From the NCBI GenBank assembly GCA_964404165.1, contig CAYOIZ010000035.1, positions 1 through 64,000 on the forward strand: a stretch of DNA of 64,000 bases. Reading direction: 5' to 3'. Below, one piece after another: positions 1 to 9,462 of the stretch (the first letter of the stretch is position 1; every line of letters starts with the position of its first letter). A program made the position numbers and the translations under genes. The stretch comes from DASYLJ01 sp964404165 (GTDB taxonomy: Bacteria > Desulfobacterota > Binatia > DP-6). The notes beneath the pieces were generated by a model. It was not told the DNA's origin. It worked only from the letters and a program-made list of their open reading frames with translations, and made no database searches.

Positions 1-906
1 GAGCACGGCGGCGGCGACGCGGCGATTGCCGGCGGCATCGGCGGCCATCGCGAGCGCGTGCTCGAGGCGGAGGCCGCTCGCGAGCAGCGTCGACAGCGTG
101 CGCGTGACGCGAGCGAGCGCCGCGGCACCGAGCAGCCGGCCCAGCACGGGGACGCGGAGCAGGCCGGCGTCGATCGCGCGACGGCCGTCGTCGGTGTGTG
201 CCCACGTTCGCAGCGCCATGCCGGCGGCGAGCGTCACGCCGAGCCAGAGCCACCAGGTGGCGGCGGTGAACGACCCGAGCGCCATCAGCAGTCGTGTCGC
301 CGGGGGCAGCACGGCACCGCTGTCGGCGAACAGTGTCGCCATCTGTGGCAGCACCCACGTCAGCAGGAAGACGAGCACCGCGGTGGTGGCCGTCGCCATC
401 ACGGCGGGATACGTGAGCGCGGCGCGGAGTCGCGCGCGCAGCGCTGCCGACGTCTCGGTGTAGGCGGCCAGCCGTGCCAGCACCGGTCCGAGCGCCCCCG
501 CCGCCTCGCCGGCACGCACCAGGTCGCAGTGCAGCGGCGGGAACACGCGTGGGCTCTCGGCGAACGCGTCGGCCAGCGGCCGGCCTTCGCGCACCGCGGC
601 GCGTGCGTGGGTGAGGGCCTGCAGCAGGGCCGGGTGCGCGGTGGCCTCGGCGGCGGCATCGAGCGCGTCCGCGACCGGGACGCCGGCCTGGACGAGGAGC
701 GCGAGCTGGCGCGTGACGCCGGCCAGCTCGACGGCGGGCACCCGTCCGGCGGCGCGACCGGTCGTGGTGGAATGCTCGGCCAGCTCCGTCGGGTAGATGC
801 CGCGCGCGCGCAGCGATTCCCAGGCGCCGGTGCGGCTGTCGGCGTCGACGACGCCGGCACACGAACGGCCCGCCGGGGTCAGGGCGCGGTATGCGAACAA
901 CGCCAC
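1..906 (-). CDS. gspF: Type II secretion inner-membrane platform protein GspF (partial, C-terminus off the window)
   Basis: This is the polytopic inner-membrane protein of the type II secretion system, on which the GspE ATPase acts. The frame is open over 302 codons to the window edge; full-length members have about 400 residues, so roughly the last quarter is missing. The N-terminus reads VALFAYRALTPAGRS, the usual GspF opening (M-A-x-F-x-Y-x-A). The first cytoplasmic domain follows, then a hydrophobic stretch around residues 175-195 and another around 215-235. The second cytoplasmic domain begins with the LRLEHALAMAADAAGNRRV-like segment typical of the family. The start is a GTG at 904-906, six bases after the gspE stop; no ATG fits as well. 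It is the fourth gene of a gspC-D-E-F operon in canonical order. Confidence 0.9.
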   Translation of the reverse strand, partial: MALFAYRALTPAGRSCAGVVDADSRTGAWESLRARGIYPTELAEHSTTTGRAAGRVPAVELAGVTRQLALLVQAGVPVADALDAAAEATAHPALLQALTHARAAVREGRPLADAFAESPRVFPPLHCDLVRAGEAAGALGPVLARLAAYTETSAALRARLRAALTYPAVMATATTAVLVFLLTWVLPQMATLFADSGAVLPPATRLLMALGSFTAATWWLWLGVTLAAGMALRTWAHTDDGRRAIDAGLLRVPVLGRLLGAAALARVTRTLSTLLASGLRLEHALAMAADAAGNRRVAAAVL

Positions 907-912
907 GCGCGC

Positions 913-2400
913 CTACGCCTCCTCGTCGTGCGTCACGCGCAACACCTCGGCCTCGGTGGTGATGCCTGCGCGCGACTTGCCGAGGCCGTCCTCGCGGATC
1001 GTGGTCATGCCGGCCGCGCGGGCGGTGCGACGGATGCTGGCGGCGTCGGCGCGCGCCATCACGAGCGCGCGGATGGCGTCGTCGACCAGCAGCAGCTCGT
1101 GCAGCCCGGTGCGTCCGCGGTGGCCGGTGCCGCGACATGCGGCGCAGCCGACGGCGGCGCAGGCGGTGCACGTCCGCCGCGCCAGACGCTGGGCCAGCAC
1201 CGCAGTGAGCGACGACGCGATGAGGAACGGCTCGGCGCCCATGTCGAGGAGGCGGGTGACGGCGCTCGGCGCATCGTTGGTGTGCAGGGTGGCGAAGACG
1301 AGATGCCCGGTGAGCGCCGCCTGCAGGGCGATCTCCATCGTCTCGCGGTCGCGCACCTCGCCCACCAGGATGACGTCGGGGTCCTGCCGCAGGATCGAGC
1401 GCAGGCCGGCGGCGAAGTCGAGCCCGATGCGCGGGTTCACCGCCATCTGCCCGATGCCGCGCAGCTGGTACTCGACCGGGTCCTCGATCGTCATGACGTT
1501 GCGCTCGCCGCTGGCGAGTCGGCGCAGCGCCGCGTAGAGCGTCGTGGTCTTGCCGCTGCCGGTGGGGCCGGTGACGAGCACGATGCCGTGGCGTCGCGCG
1601 AGCAGCGCCTCGATGCCCGCGGCGATGGCGGGCGACAGCCCGAGGTCGGCGAGGTCGTGCAGCACGCTGGCGCGGTCGAGCAGCCGCAGCACGACGCGCT
1701 CGCCCGACGCCGTGGGCACGATCGATACGCGCAGGTCGACGTCGCGCCCGCCGACGCGGATGGCGATGCGGCCGTCCTGTGGGAGCCGGCGTTCGGCGAT
1801 GTCGAGCCCGGCCATGATCTTCACGCGCGACACGAGCGCGGCATGGAGACGGAGCGGGGGCGTCAGCAGATCGTGCAGGGTGCCGTCGATGCGGAGCCGC
1901 ACCACCAGCGCGCGCTCGAAGGGCTCGACGTGGACGTCGCTCGCCCCCGCGCGCACGGCCTCGAAGAGCAGGGCATTGACGAGACGGATCACCGGCGCTT
2001 CGCCGCCGGCCTCGAGCAGGTCGGGCGGCTCGTTGGCGTCGTCGAGCGGCGTCGGCTCGAGCTCGAGGCGCTGCTCGAGGCTGCCGTCGGGCGCGTCCGC
2101 GTCGGCGCGTGCGGCGGCGTCATAGGCGCGGCCGATGGCCTCGCGCAGCGCCGCCGCCGGCACGACGAGCGGGCGCACCGGCAGGCCGTAGAGGAAGCGC
2201 AGGTCGTCGAGGGGGGCGAAATCCGCGGGGTCGGCGATGGCGACGTCGACACCGTGCGCGTCGCGCGCGAGCGGCAGGACGAGGTGACGGCGCGCGTACT
2301 GCATCGGCAGCGACGCCAGCAGCGTCCGGTCGGGCAGGGCGGGCGGCGCTGGCGCTACGGGCAGGGCGCACGCCGCGGCGAGGTCCTGCGCGGCGCTCAT
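913..2400 (-). CDS. gspE: Type II secretion ATPase GspE
   Basis: This cytoplasmic hexameric ATPase powers pseudopilus assembly in type II secretion. It has about 495 residues, the family length. An N-terminal GspE/PilB domain is followed by the ATPase core with Walker A GPTGSGKTTT near residue 275, the Asp-box segment after it (TIEDPVEYQ) and Walker B VILVGEVRD. A four-cysteine motif near the C-terminus (TCTACAAVGCAACRG) is the counterpart of the family zinc site, but only four residues separate the two CxxC pairs, where many GspE proteins have about 29. The ATG at 2400 is chosen because it overlaps the gspD stop as ATGA, the same coupling seen between gspC and gspD. A GTG at 2418 is the alternative. 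Confidence 0.96.
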   Translation of the reverse strand: MSAAQDLAAACALPVAPAPPALPDRTLLASLPMQYARRHLVLPLARDAHGVDVAIADPADFAPLDDLRFLYGLPVRPLVVPAAALREAIGRAYDAAARADADAPDGSLEQRLELEPTPLDDANEPPDLLEAGGEAPVIRLVNALLFEAVRAGASDVHVEPFERALVVRLRIDGTLHDLLTPPLRLHAALVSRVKIMAGLDIAERRLPQDGRIAIRVGGRDVDLRVSIVPTASGERVVLRLLDRASVLHDLADLGLSPAIAAGIEALLARRHGIVLVTGPTGSGKTTTLYAALRRLASGERNVMTIEDPVEYQLRGIGQMAVNPRIGLDFAAGLRSILRQDPDVILVGEVRDRETMEIALQAALTGHLVFATLHTNDAPSAVTRLLDMGAEPFLIASSLTAVLAQRLARRTCTACAAVGCAACRGTGHRGRTGLHELLLVDDAIRALVMARADAASIRRTARAAGMTTIREDGLGKSRAGITTEAEVLRVTHDEEA

Positions 2401-4382
2401 TCCGGCGGAACCTCCCACTGCGGCTCGCGCAGCACGGGAGCGCGTTGCAGGTCGCGCGGCATGCGGTCGCGCTGGCGGATCGAGTTGTCGGCCATCGCCT
2501 GGTCGCCGCCGATCACGTGCGGCGTCAGGAAGACCAGGAGGTTGGTCTTGATGCGTCGCTTGTCGTCACGCCGGAAGAGCGCGCCCAGCACCGGGATGTC
2601 GCCGAGGAAGGGCACCGAGCGCTCGCTCGTGCGCACGGTGTCGGCGAGGAGCCCGCCGATGACGACGGTCTGCCCGTTGCGTGCGCCGACCACCGTGCTG
2701 GCGGAGCGTACGGTGGTGGTGGGACCGACGAGGTTCGGATCGCCGACGGCGGGGTCCGGGATGGGATCGAGGTCGGAGACCTCCTCGAAGATGGTGAGGT
2801 GCACGAAGTCGTCGGCCGTCACCTGCGGCGTCAGGCGCAGCGTGATGCCGACGTCGTGACGCTCGATGGTGGTGAAGAGGTTCTCCAGGTTCGACGAGCT
2901 GGTGGCCCGGCTCGCCACGAACGGCACGTTGCGACCGACGACGATCTCGGCCTCCTCGTTGTCGGTGGTGACGAGGTTCGGGGCCGACAGCACGTCGACG
3001 TCGCTCTCGGTCTGGAGCGCCGTCAGGAGCAGCGTGTACGCGGGAACCTCCTCGCCACCGGGCAGGCGGATGGTCTGGCTGCTGGCGGCGGCGAGGAGCA
3101 GCCCCGGCAGGGAGGTGGGGTTGGTCGCGGCGGTGCCGAGCGCCGACAGGTTCACCTGCCCGAACGCCGCCCCCGAGCCCGTGCCGGCGGCGCCCTGGAT
3201 CTCGATGCCGAGCGCGCGCATGCGGTCGGCGGAGGCCTCGAGGATGATGGCCTCCACGAACACCTGACGGCGGCGGACGTCGAGCTCCTGGATGACGCGG
3301 TGGAGCGTCTCCCAGTCGGGCGGCGTGGCGCTGACGATCAGCATGTTGGTGGCGGGGTCGGCGGTGATGCGCACCGGCGCCTCAAGCGGGATCGAGCCCT
3401 GATTGCCGGTGCTCACCGGCTGCGCCGTGACCTCGGTGGGCGCGGGCGGCGGGGGCTCGCCCATGCCGCCGTCGTAGCCGATGCCCTGCGACTCGCGCGC
3501 ACTGGCCCGCTGCAGCGAGCTGCCGCGCGGTCGCTCGGGTTGGGGCGGGGGCGGCGGCAGGCCGAGCAGCTGCGAGAGCACACGCACCAGGGCGTCGGCC
3601 TGCGCGTACTGCAGGCGATGGACGTGGAGCTGCGACGCCCCCGGCGGCAGCGAGACGTCGAGGCGCGCGATCAGGGAGCGGGCGTGCGCGACGTCGTCGG
3701 GCGGGCCGGTGAGGAGGAGGCTGTTGGTGCGACGTTCGGGGACGACGCGCAGGGCGACGGCCCCGTCCTCGGCGAGCGCGTCGCGGAGCCGGGCGGCCAG
3801 CTCGTCGGCGGGGGCGTAGCGCAGGCGAACCGACTCGACGTGCCGTTCGCTGGCGGGCGCGTCGAGGTCGGCGAGCAGCGCCGCCAGGCGCTCGACGTTC
3901 GGTCCGGCGTCGACGATGACGAGGCGGTTCGTCGGCGCGTAGGCGGTGAGGACGCCGTCCTTCGACACCAGCGGCTGCAGCACGGGGATGAGTGCCGCGG
4001 CGTCGGCGTGCCGCAACGGCAGGATACGCGTCACGATCTGGTCGCCGCCACGCGCGCCGGTCGGCACCGCGGTCTCCCGCGCGTCGCGCGCCGGGACGAT
4101 CTTCGTGAACGCGCCGCTCGGCACGGTGGTGAAGCCCTTCACCTGCAGGACCGACTGGAAGACGAGGTACGCCTCCTCCGGCGTGATGCGCGTCGGCGAG
4201 ATGATCGTCACCTTGCCGCGCACGCGGTCGTCGACGATGAAGTTGCGTCCGGTGACCTCGCTCACGAACCGCGCCAGCACCGGCAGCTCGACGTCCTGGA
4301 AATTGAGCGCGACGGTGGCGTCGTCGGCCGCGTGGGCGGTGACCGCGAGCAGGAGGGCGAGTGCCGCGAGGACGGTCCTCAT
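2397..4382 (-). CDS. gspD: Type II secretion outer-membrane secretin GspD
   Basis: GspD forms the outer-membrane channel of the type II system. The 661-residue protein starts with a signal peptide (MRTVLAALALLLAVTAHAAD). An N0 domain (NFQDVELPVLARFVSEVTG) and repeated N-domains with SLLLTG and LIVSATPPDW strands follow. The C-terminal secretin barrel region starts near VEAIILEASADRMRALGIE and includes the PFLGDIPVLGALFR motif diagnostic of secretins. A Pro/Gly-rich linker lies between two N-domains (about residues 280-330). The ATG at 4382 overlaps the gspC stop (ATGA). A longer in-frame reading extends upstream but runs across gspC and is not used. Confidence 0.97.
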   Translation of the reverse strand: MRTVLAALALLLAVTAHAADDATVALNFQDVELPVLARFVSEVTGRNFIVDDRVRGKVTIISPTRITPEEAYLVFQSVLQVKGFTTVPSGAFTKIVPARDARETAVPTGARGGDQIVTRILPLRHADAAALIPVLQPLVSKDGVLTAYAPTNRLVIVDAGPNVERLAALLADLDAPASERHVESVRLRYAPADELAARLRDALAEDGAVALRVVPERRTNSLLLTGPPDDVAHARSLIARLDVSLPPGASQLHVHRLQYAQADALVRVLSQLLGLPPPPPQPERPRGSSLQRASARESQGIGYDGGMGEPPPPAPTEVTAQPVSTGNQGSIPLEAPVRITADPATNMLIVSATPPDWETLHRVIQELDVRRRQVFVEAIILEASADRMRALGIEIQGAAGTGSGAAFGQVNLSALGTAATNPTSLPGLLLAAASSQTIRLPGGEEVPAYTLLLTALQTESDVDVLSAPNLVTTDNEEAEIVVGRNVPFVASRATSSSNLENLFTTIERHDVGITLRLTPQVTADDFVHLTIFEEVSDLDPIPDPAVGDPNLVGPTTTVRSASTVVGARNGQTVVIGGLLADTVRTSERSVPFLGDIPVLGALFRRDDKRRIKTNLLVFLTPHVIGGDQAMADNSIRQRDRMPRDLQRAPVLREPQWEVPPE

Positions 4383-5212
4383 CGGAGATCGTAGACCAGC
4401 GTGCGCGCGTTGCCGCTGCGCACGATGTCGAGCGCCACGCGCGGCTCGCTGCGCAGGCGCTGCAGAAAGGCCAGGAGCGACGCGGGATCGGCGACGGTGG
4501 TGCCGTTGATGCGCTGGACGACGTCGCCGTTCTCGAGGCCGAGGCGGCGGAAGATGCTGTCGTCCTTCATCTGGAACAGACGGAAGCCCGCGGGCCGCCC
4601 GTCCTGCACCTCGGCGACGGCGCGCAGCTGGGTCAGCAGGCCGCTCATGTTGTCGACGGCGCCGGTGATCTCGCGGCGATCGACGATCCAGGCGTCGCCG
4701 CCGGTACGACGGATGCGCGCCGCGCTCTCGGCGGCCGGCGCGTCGGGCGCCGCAGTGGCCGCGTCGTTCGTCACCGGCGGTGGACCGAGCTCGAGTGTGC
4801 CCTCCAGGTCGCCGCGCGCCAGCGTCACCTGATCCCACGTGATGGCGGTGACGCGTGCGCCGCGCACCTCGTCGCCGACGCGATACAGCGACTGGCGCTG
4901 CGTCGCCGTGTCTTCGATGACGGCGTGGGCCGTGGTGCCGTGGAGGCCGATGCCCCAGAGGCGGAGGCCGTCGGTGAGCGGACCGGGGGACGCCGCCGGA
5001 TTGAAGACGTCGCGCGCGGCGATCACGGCGTAGGCGTCGAGCGGGGCGAGCGTCGGTCGGGTGGCCGTACTCGACGCCGTCGCCACGTCGTCGGCGGGCG
5101 GCGTCCATGCAGCGGCGCGCAACGCTCCGCTCACGCCGTACGCGGCCAGCGCGATGACGAGCACGAGCAGGCCGAGCTCGAGCGCGAGCCGGAATCGCCG
5201 CAGAACATCCAT
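4379..5212 (-). CDS. gspC: Type II secretion assembly protein GspC
   Basis: GspC links the inner-membrane platform to the secretin and takes part in substrate recognition. It has 277 residues, with one membrane segment at about 13-33 (LELGLLVLVIALAAYGVSG). The periplasmic homology region follows (residues 60-135, including LWGIGLHGTTAHAVIED), and a C-terminal PDZ domain (about 195-277, IFRRLGLENGDVVQRINGT). This is the canonical architecture. ATG at 5212. It is the first gene of the gspCDEF operon, and the secreted protease operon immediately upstream is a natural candidate client. Confidence 0.93.
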   Translation of the reverse strand: MDVLRRFRLALELGLLVLVIALAAYGVSGALRAAAWTPPADDVATASSTATRPTLAPLDAYAVIAARDVFNPAASPGPLTDGLRLWGIGLHGTTAHAVIEDTATQRQSLYRVGDEVRGARVTAITWDQVTLARGDLEGTLELGPPPVTNDAATAAPDAPAAESAARIRRTGGDAWIVDRREITGAVDNMSGLLTQLRAVAEVQDGRPAGFRLFQMKDDSIFRRLGLENGDVVQRINGTTVADPASLLAFLQRLRSEPRVALDIVRSGNARTLVYDLR

Positions 5213-5265
5213 GGGGACGGAAGGCGACGAGTCATACTGTAGATGTCCGCGCCTTGGCTAGTGCC

Positions 5266-5306
5266 GGTGGCGGAGCGGCGCCCGGACGCGGGGCCCCTCC
5301 GCCACC
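5266..5306 (-). terminator. Hairpin after the secreted protease gene
   Basis: A perfect 10-bp inverted repeat (GGTGGCGGAG at 5266-5275 against CTCCGCCACC at 5297-5306) with a 21-nt GC-rich loop lies just downstream of the metalloprotease stop at 5312. No T-tract follows, so it may act as an RNA 3'-end stabiliser or a weak or Rho-assisted terminator separating this gene from gspC. Confidence 0.5.
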
Positions 5307-5311
5307 ACCGG

Positions 5312-7930
5312 TCAGTCGCTCTTGTCGAGGAACATCTGGACGACGTTCTTGCCCGCCGGCGCGCTGAAGCTGGCACCCCAGCAGACGTTGCCGGCGCCAC
5401 CGAGGAGCTGCACCGTCACGGTGGCGTTCTGCATCAGCGGCAGCGTCGGCATGGCGAGGGGCGTTCCCTTGCCCTTGATCGTGATGCTCGCCTTTCCCGC
5501 GGCGCCCGCCTTGAGGCCGACGCTCTGGATCCCGTCGGGATTGGTCTTGCTCTTGTACTTGAAGCCGGTGCCGGATTCCTTCCAACACGGCTTGCCGGAG
5601 CAGACGCCGCCCGACGGGATGCTGGCCTGGTGGATCAGCGTCGGAGTGCCGCCGATGCCGTCGTAGATGCAGACGGTGTAGCCGCCGACGGGACCGATCG
5701 GGTCCCCGAAGTCGGCTTTCGCCGTCGCCGCCCCGTTGGTCCACTTCCACTGGAGCCCATCGCTCGTGTCCGGTGTCTTGTCGATGAGCTTTACGAGTGC
5801 CTTCTGAGGCTGGGTCGGCTGCCGGCAACCACCGAGCGGTGCGGCGCCACAGGTCGGCGGGCCGGGGCAGGGGATGGCCGTGACGTGTCCGTCCGGCGGC
5901 GCGCCATCGGTCGCCTCGAACCCGGTGCCGACGACGGCGGCCACGCTCGCGTTGCCGTCGTCACCGCCGAGGATGGTCAGGGGCAATGCGATCGACATCG
6001 AGCTCGGCCCGAAGTCGACGGTGCCGGTCCCCACGGGGGTGCCGCTGGTATCGAGGATGGTGATCGAGCCGTCCGGCGTCGAGCTGAACAGGTCGATGTA
6101 GTAGTCGGTGCCGAGTCCGGTGGTCGCACCGGTGAAGATGTCCGTCCGCGGTGTGATGCCGGTACCGGCGTCCTGGTCCACGTCGAGATCGACGTAGCCC
6201 CCGATGGCGTCGGGATTGTCACTCGTCCCTGCGCTGATCGGCGTCGCAAAGGCGAGGTCCACGACGAGGTGCGAGGGCGCATGACAGGCGGAGAGGGCGC
6301 CGAGGTCGGTCTGGACCGCCCCGGAGCCGAACGTGTCGCCGGTGGGGTCGGTATAGGTGCCCGGGTAGGACGTCACGGCCACGAACTCCACGCCGATGCT
6401 CAACGAGCCGCCGCCGGTCGTGCCGAAGCTCGTGGCCTCGAGCAGGATCGTCTCCCCTGCACTCACGGCGAACTGGACGTCCGACTGCAGGGCGGCGGCG
6501 AAGTCGTCGTTGCACGCGCGCTCGCTCAGGGCGCCACATGACCCGACGTGTGCGGTGAGCACGGTATCGTAGTCGCTGCCGGTCGTGGTGGCATGGATCA
6601 CGCCGTCACCGGGTGCCGTGAGGACATACCACACGCTCGCCGAATTCTGTGCGGGACCGTTGAAGGTGCATGACTGGAGCGGATCGCCGGGGTCGGTGCT
6701 GGCAGCGGTGGTGTTGACGACGTCGGCGTATGGGAACGAGAGGATGAGCGTCGCATTTGCGCACGCGTCGTTGGCCGCTGGGGGCAGCGCGTTGAGCACG
6801 ATGTCGAGGCTGCCCGTCACGGAGCCGGCAGTGGCGGAAACCGGGGTCGCGATCGCGGGGTCGTCGGGCGGATCCGATCCGGATTCGTCCACGCCGTTGT
6901 AGAACTCCGGCACGCCGGGCAGCGGGGCTGGGGGGCTGAGCGGTCCGACGCTCGACCCATCGGTGAACGACGGGTCGATCGCTTCGACCTCCAAGGTGTA
7001 GCTGCCCGCCGGCAGGCCTGGGATGGTGTACGCCCCCTCCAGCGCTGCCGGAGGAGGGCCGCCGAACGCGGCGGGGAAGTATCGCGCGCCCGAGGCCACA
7101 CCCACGGCCGTCACGCGGGGGTCGCCGATCGCACGGGCGATCACGTACGCTCCCTGGAACATCGTGGTGCCGTTCGAGCGATAGACGGTTCCGCTCAGGG
7201 TTCCGAATCCGGTGGCGAACGACGGATCGGGATACAGGGTCGAGAGCGAGACCGTGTCGTCCAGATTGAGGGTCCCCGCCTCGGCGCCGTTGATCAGGAA
7301 GGGGAACATCGTGGCGATGGCGTCGTCATTGCCGGGAATGCCGTCGAACGCCTCGATCAGGTTGATCTGCGAATGGTCGAGGTTCACGTAGTGTCCGAAC
7401 TCGTGCAGGAACACCGCTTCGAAATCGGCGAGCGGGATCTCGGTGCCGGGAACCCCGTCGATGAACTTGCCGTTCAGGACCGCGACGCCTTCCTCGATCA
7501 CGGGGGGGACGCTGGTGCCGCAGTCGGGCGCGGCGAAGCCGAGCACATCGTCGCTCGCGCCGATCCCGAAGACGTCGTCGGTGATGCTGCCGTCCGTGTC
7601 GAAGATGATCGGGCTCAGGCCGTCACCGCACACCGAGAGGTACGACGTGTAGTTGGCGACGGTCACGTCGACGGGAAGGGCGCCGGCGTTCGTGAACGAG
7701 ATGTTCGCGCTCGGTACCGCCTGCCAGGTGCCGAACCTGGCGCTCACCGACGCCACCGCGGCGACGTTGGAGAGTGATCCGAGTGTGCCCTGATCCGGGT
7801 TGTAGGGCACCGAGCCGACCCAGACCACGGGGTCACCCGCGCCGTTGACGATGAGCGCACCGGCCGCGCGGCCGAGCGCGGGAGTCGCGAGTGCGAGCGC
7901 GAGTGCGATGCCGATTCTGGAGTGCAACAT
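5312..7930 (-). CDS. Secreted metzincin-like zinc metalloprotease with repeat-type C-terminal domains
   Basis: This is a large exported protein (872 residues from this start). A signal peptide (MLHSRIGIALALALATPALG) leads into a protease domain with the zinc motif HEFGHYVNLDH near residue 176. It is HExxHxxxxxH as in matrixins and other metzincins, but the usual Gly is Asn. Then come a carboxypeptidase-regulatory-like fold (about 250-320, GTVYRSNGTTMFQGAYVIA), a bacterial pre-peptidase-like beta domain (about 390-490, NDACANATLIL...) and a distinctive C-terminal domain (about 715-872) that opens LQWKWTNG and contains CWKESGTGFKYK and CWGASFSAP. The ATG at 7930 is preferred over 7936, because AGGAG (overlapping the upstream stop) lies 8 nt before 7930 but only 2 nt before 7936. 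Export by the adjacent type II system is plausible but unproven. Confidence 0.85.
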   Translation of the reverse strand: MLHSRIGIALALALATPALGRAAGALIVNGAGDPVVWVGSVPYNPDQGTLGSLSNVAAVASVSARFGTWQAVPSANISFTNAGALPVDVTVANYTSYLSVCGDGLSPIIFDTDGSITDDVFGIGASDDVLGFAAPDCGTSVPPVIEEGVAVLNGKFIDGVPGTEIPLADFEAVFLHEFGHYVNLDHSQINLIEAFDGIPGNDDAIATMFPFLINGAEAGTLNLDDTVSLSTLYPDPSFATGFGTLSGTVYRSNGTTMFQGAYVIARAIGDPRVTAVGVASGARYFPAAFGGPPPAALEGAYTIPGLPAGSYTLEVEAIDPSFTDGSSVGPLSPPAPLPGVPEFYNGVDESGSDPPDDPAIATPVSATAGSVTGSLDIVLNALPPAANDACANATLILSFPYADVVNTTAASTDPGDPLQSCTFNGPAQNSASVWYVLTAPGDGVIHATTTGSDYDTVLTAHVGSCGALSERACNDDFAAALQSDVQFAVSAGETILLEATSFGTTGGGSLSIGVEFVAVTSYPGTYTDPTGDTFGSGAVQTDLGALSACHAPSHLVVDLAFATPISAGTSDNPDAIGGYVDLDVDQDAGTGITPRTDIFTGATTGLGTDYYIDLFSSTPDGSITILDTSGTPVGTGTVDFGPSSMSIALPLTILGGDDGNASVAAVVGTGFEATDGAPPDGHVTAIPCPGPPTCGAAPLGGCRQPTQPQKALVKLIDKTPDTSDGLQWKWTNGAATAKADFGDPIGPVGGYTVCIYDGIGGTPTLIHQASIPSGGVCSGKPCWKESGTGFKYKSKTNPDGIQSVGLKAGAAGKASITIKGKGTPLAMPTLPLMQNATVTVQLLGGAGNVCWGASFSAPAGKNVVQMFLDKSD

Positions 7931-7941
7931 CGGCATGTCTC

Positions 7942-8457
7942 CTAGCGGCCCCAGCCGGAGTGGCTGGCCACGGTGGCGAGGAAGACGTCGAGATCCTGCT
8001 TGCCCGCCCCCGTGTCGAGGCGAACGGTCCGTCGCGCGCCGTCGGTTTCAATGCGGTACACACCCTGTCCGAGTCCCACGGGGCTCGTGAAGCCCCGAGC
8101 GCTCGGACGGCGGAGGAAGAGGACGACCTCTTCGCCGCGTGCGTAGGTCGGAAGCCCCGCGAGATGGATGAGCGCGCCGTCGGCCAGGCGCTCCGTCGTG
8201 CCGAACTGCTTCACGACGACCTGCGCATCGGTGGATCCCTTGAGGGTGCGCTCCACCGCGACGGTGACCCAGGTGGCCGGAAGTCCCGACTCGTCACGAC
8301 CGGACTGGACGTCGATCACCTTCCCCTGAACGATGCGAACGGCTTCGCTGGTCACCTGCGCCAGTGAGAGCCGTCTCACCATCATGGTCGCGTCGGCGCG
8401 ACCGGCCAGGGCGAACGCGAGCGATGCCACGACCAAAAGGCGAGTGGTGTTTGGCAT
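7942..8457 (-). CDS. Small exported protein paired with the metalloprotease
   Basis: A 171-residue protein with a signal peptide (MPNTTRLLVVASLAFALAGRADA) and no recognised enzyme motif. The mature part has a beta-rich pattern (RIVQGKVIDVQSGRD, TWVTVAVERTLKG, RGEEVVLFLRR, SPVGLGQGVYRIE). Its stop codon is part of the ribosome-binding site of the protease gene, so the two are surely co-transcribed and probably translationally coupled. A role as chaperone, inhibitor or secretion partner of the protease is inference from position only. ATG at 8457. Confidence 0.8.
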   Translation of the reverse strand: MPNTTRLLVVASLAFALAGRADATMMVRRLSLAQVTSEAVRIVQGKVIDVQSGRDESGLPATWVTVAVERTLKGSTDAQVVVKQFGTTERLADGALIHLAGLPTYARGEEVVLFLRRPSARGFTSPVGLGQGVYRIETDGARRTVRLDTGAGKQDLDVFLATVASHSGWGR

Positions 8458-8489
8458 GGCGGTCGCCTAGCAGTGTAGGCCACGAGAAG

Positions 8490-8508
8490 TCAACACAAGA
8501 TGTGTTGA
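8490..8508. promoter_or_regulatory. Perfect 19-bp palindrome upstream of the protease operon
   Basis: TCAACACA-AGA-TGTGTTGA forms 8-bp arms around a 3-nt centre, 33 bp before the start of the 8457 gene. On the minus strand the right arm includes TTGACT, a good -35 hexamer for that operon. The layout fits a dimeric repressor operator overlapping a promoter. No regulator gene is adjacent. Confidence 0.5.
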
Positions 8509-8612
8509 TGTGATGTCACGGATATATGATTGAAGGCTGGTCGCTGATCGGCGCGTGGCATCGGCGATTGTGCACGGCGTTGCCGCCAAGGTGCGAATCG
8601 AGGCCGCAGAAC

Positions 8613-8647
8613 AAAAAAAGGGGGACGGTCCTTTCGGACCGTCCCCC
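8613..8647 (-). terminator. Intrinsic terminator of the OmpA-family gene
   Basis: On the minus strand a perfect 12-bp GC-rich stem (arms 8636-8647 and 8620-8631) closes a GAAA tetraloop and is followed at once by seven T residues (8613-8619). This is a textbook Rho-independent terminator, 26 bp after the stop of the gene at 8673. Confidence 0.95.
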
Positions 8648-8672
8648 CGGTGTTGCCCGAGAACTGGTGCTC

Positions 8673-9332
<660 letters not shown>

Positions 9333-9462
9333 GCCTTCACTCCCCCTCTCGTCTTGAGATGGTGTTACTCACGTCGTTGGTACCATCAGGTGACATAGCA
9401 GCTGCCAGGTCGCAAGCATGCTGCGTTGTGGCCGCGACGCGTCAATAGCCTTCTCTGCGGCA

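Noticed and set aside
4383..5108. Upstream extension of the GspD frame.
   Set aside because: It overlaps gspC completely and lacks secretin motifs. The ATG at 4382 begins a signal peptide and overlaps the gspC stop as ATGA.
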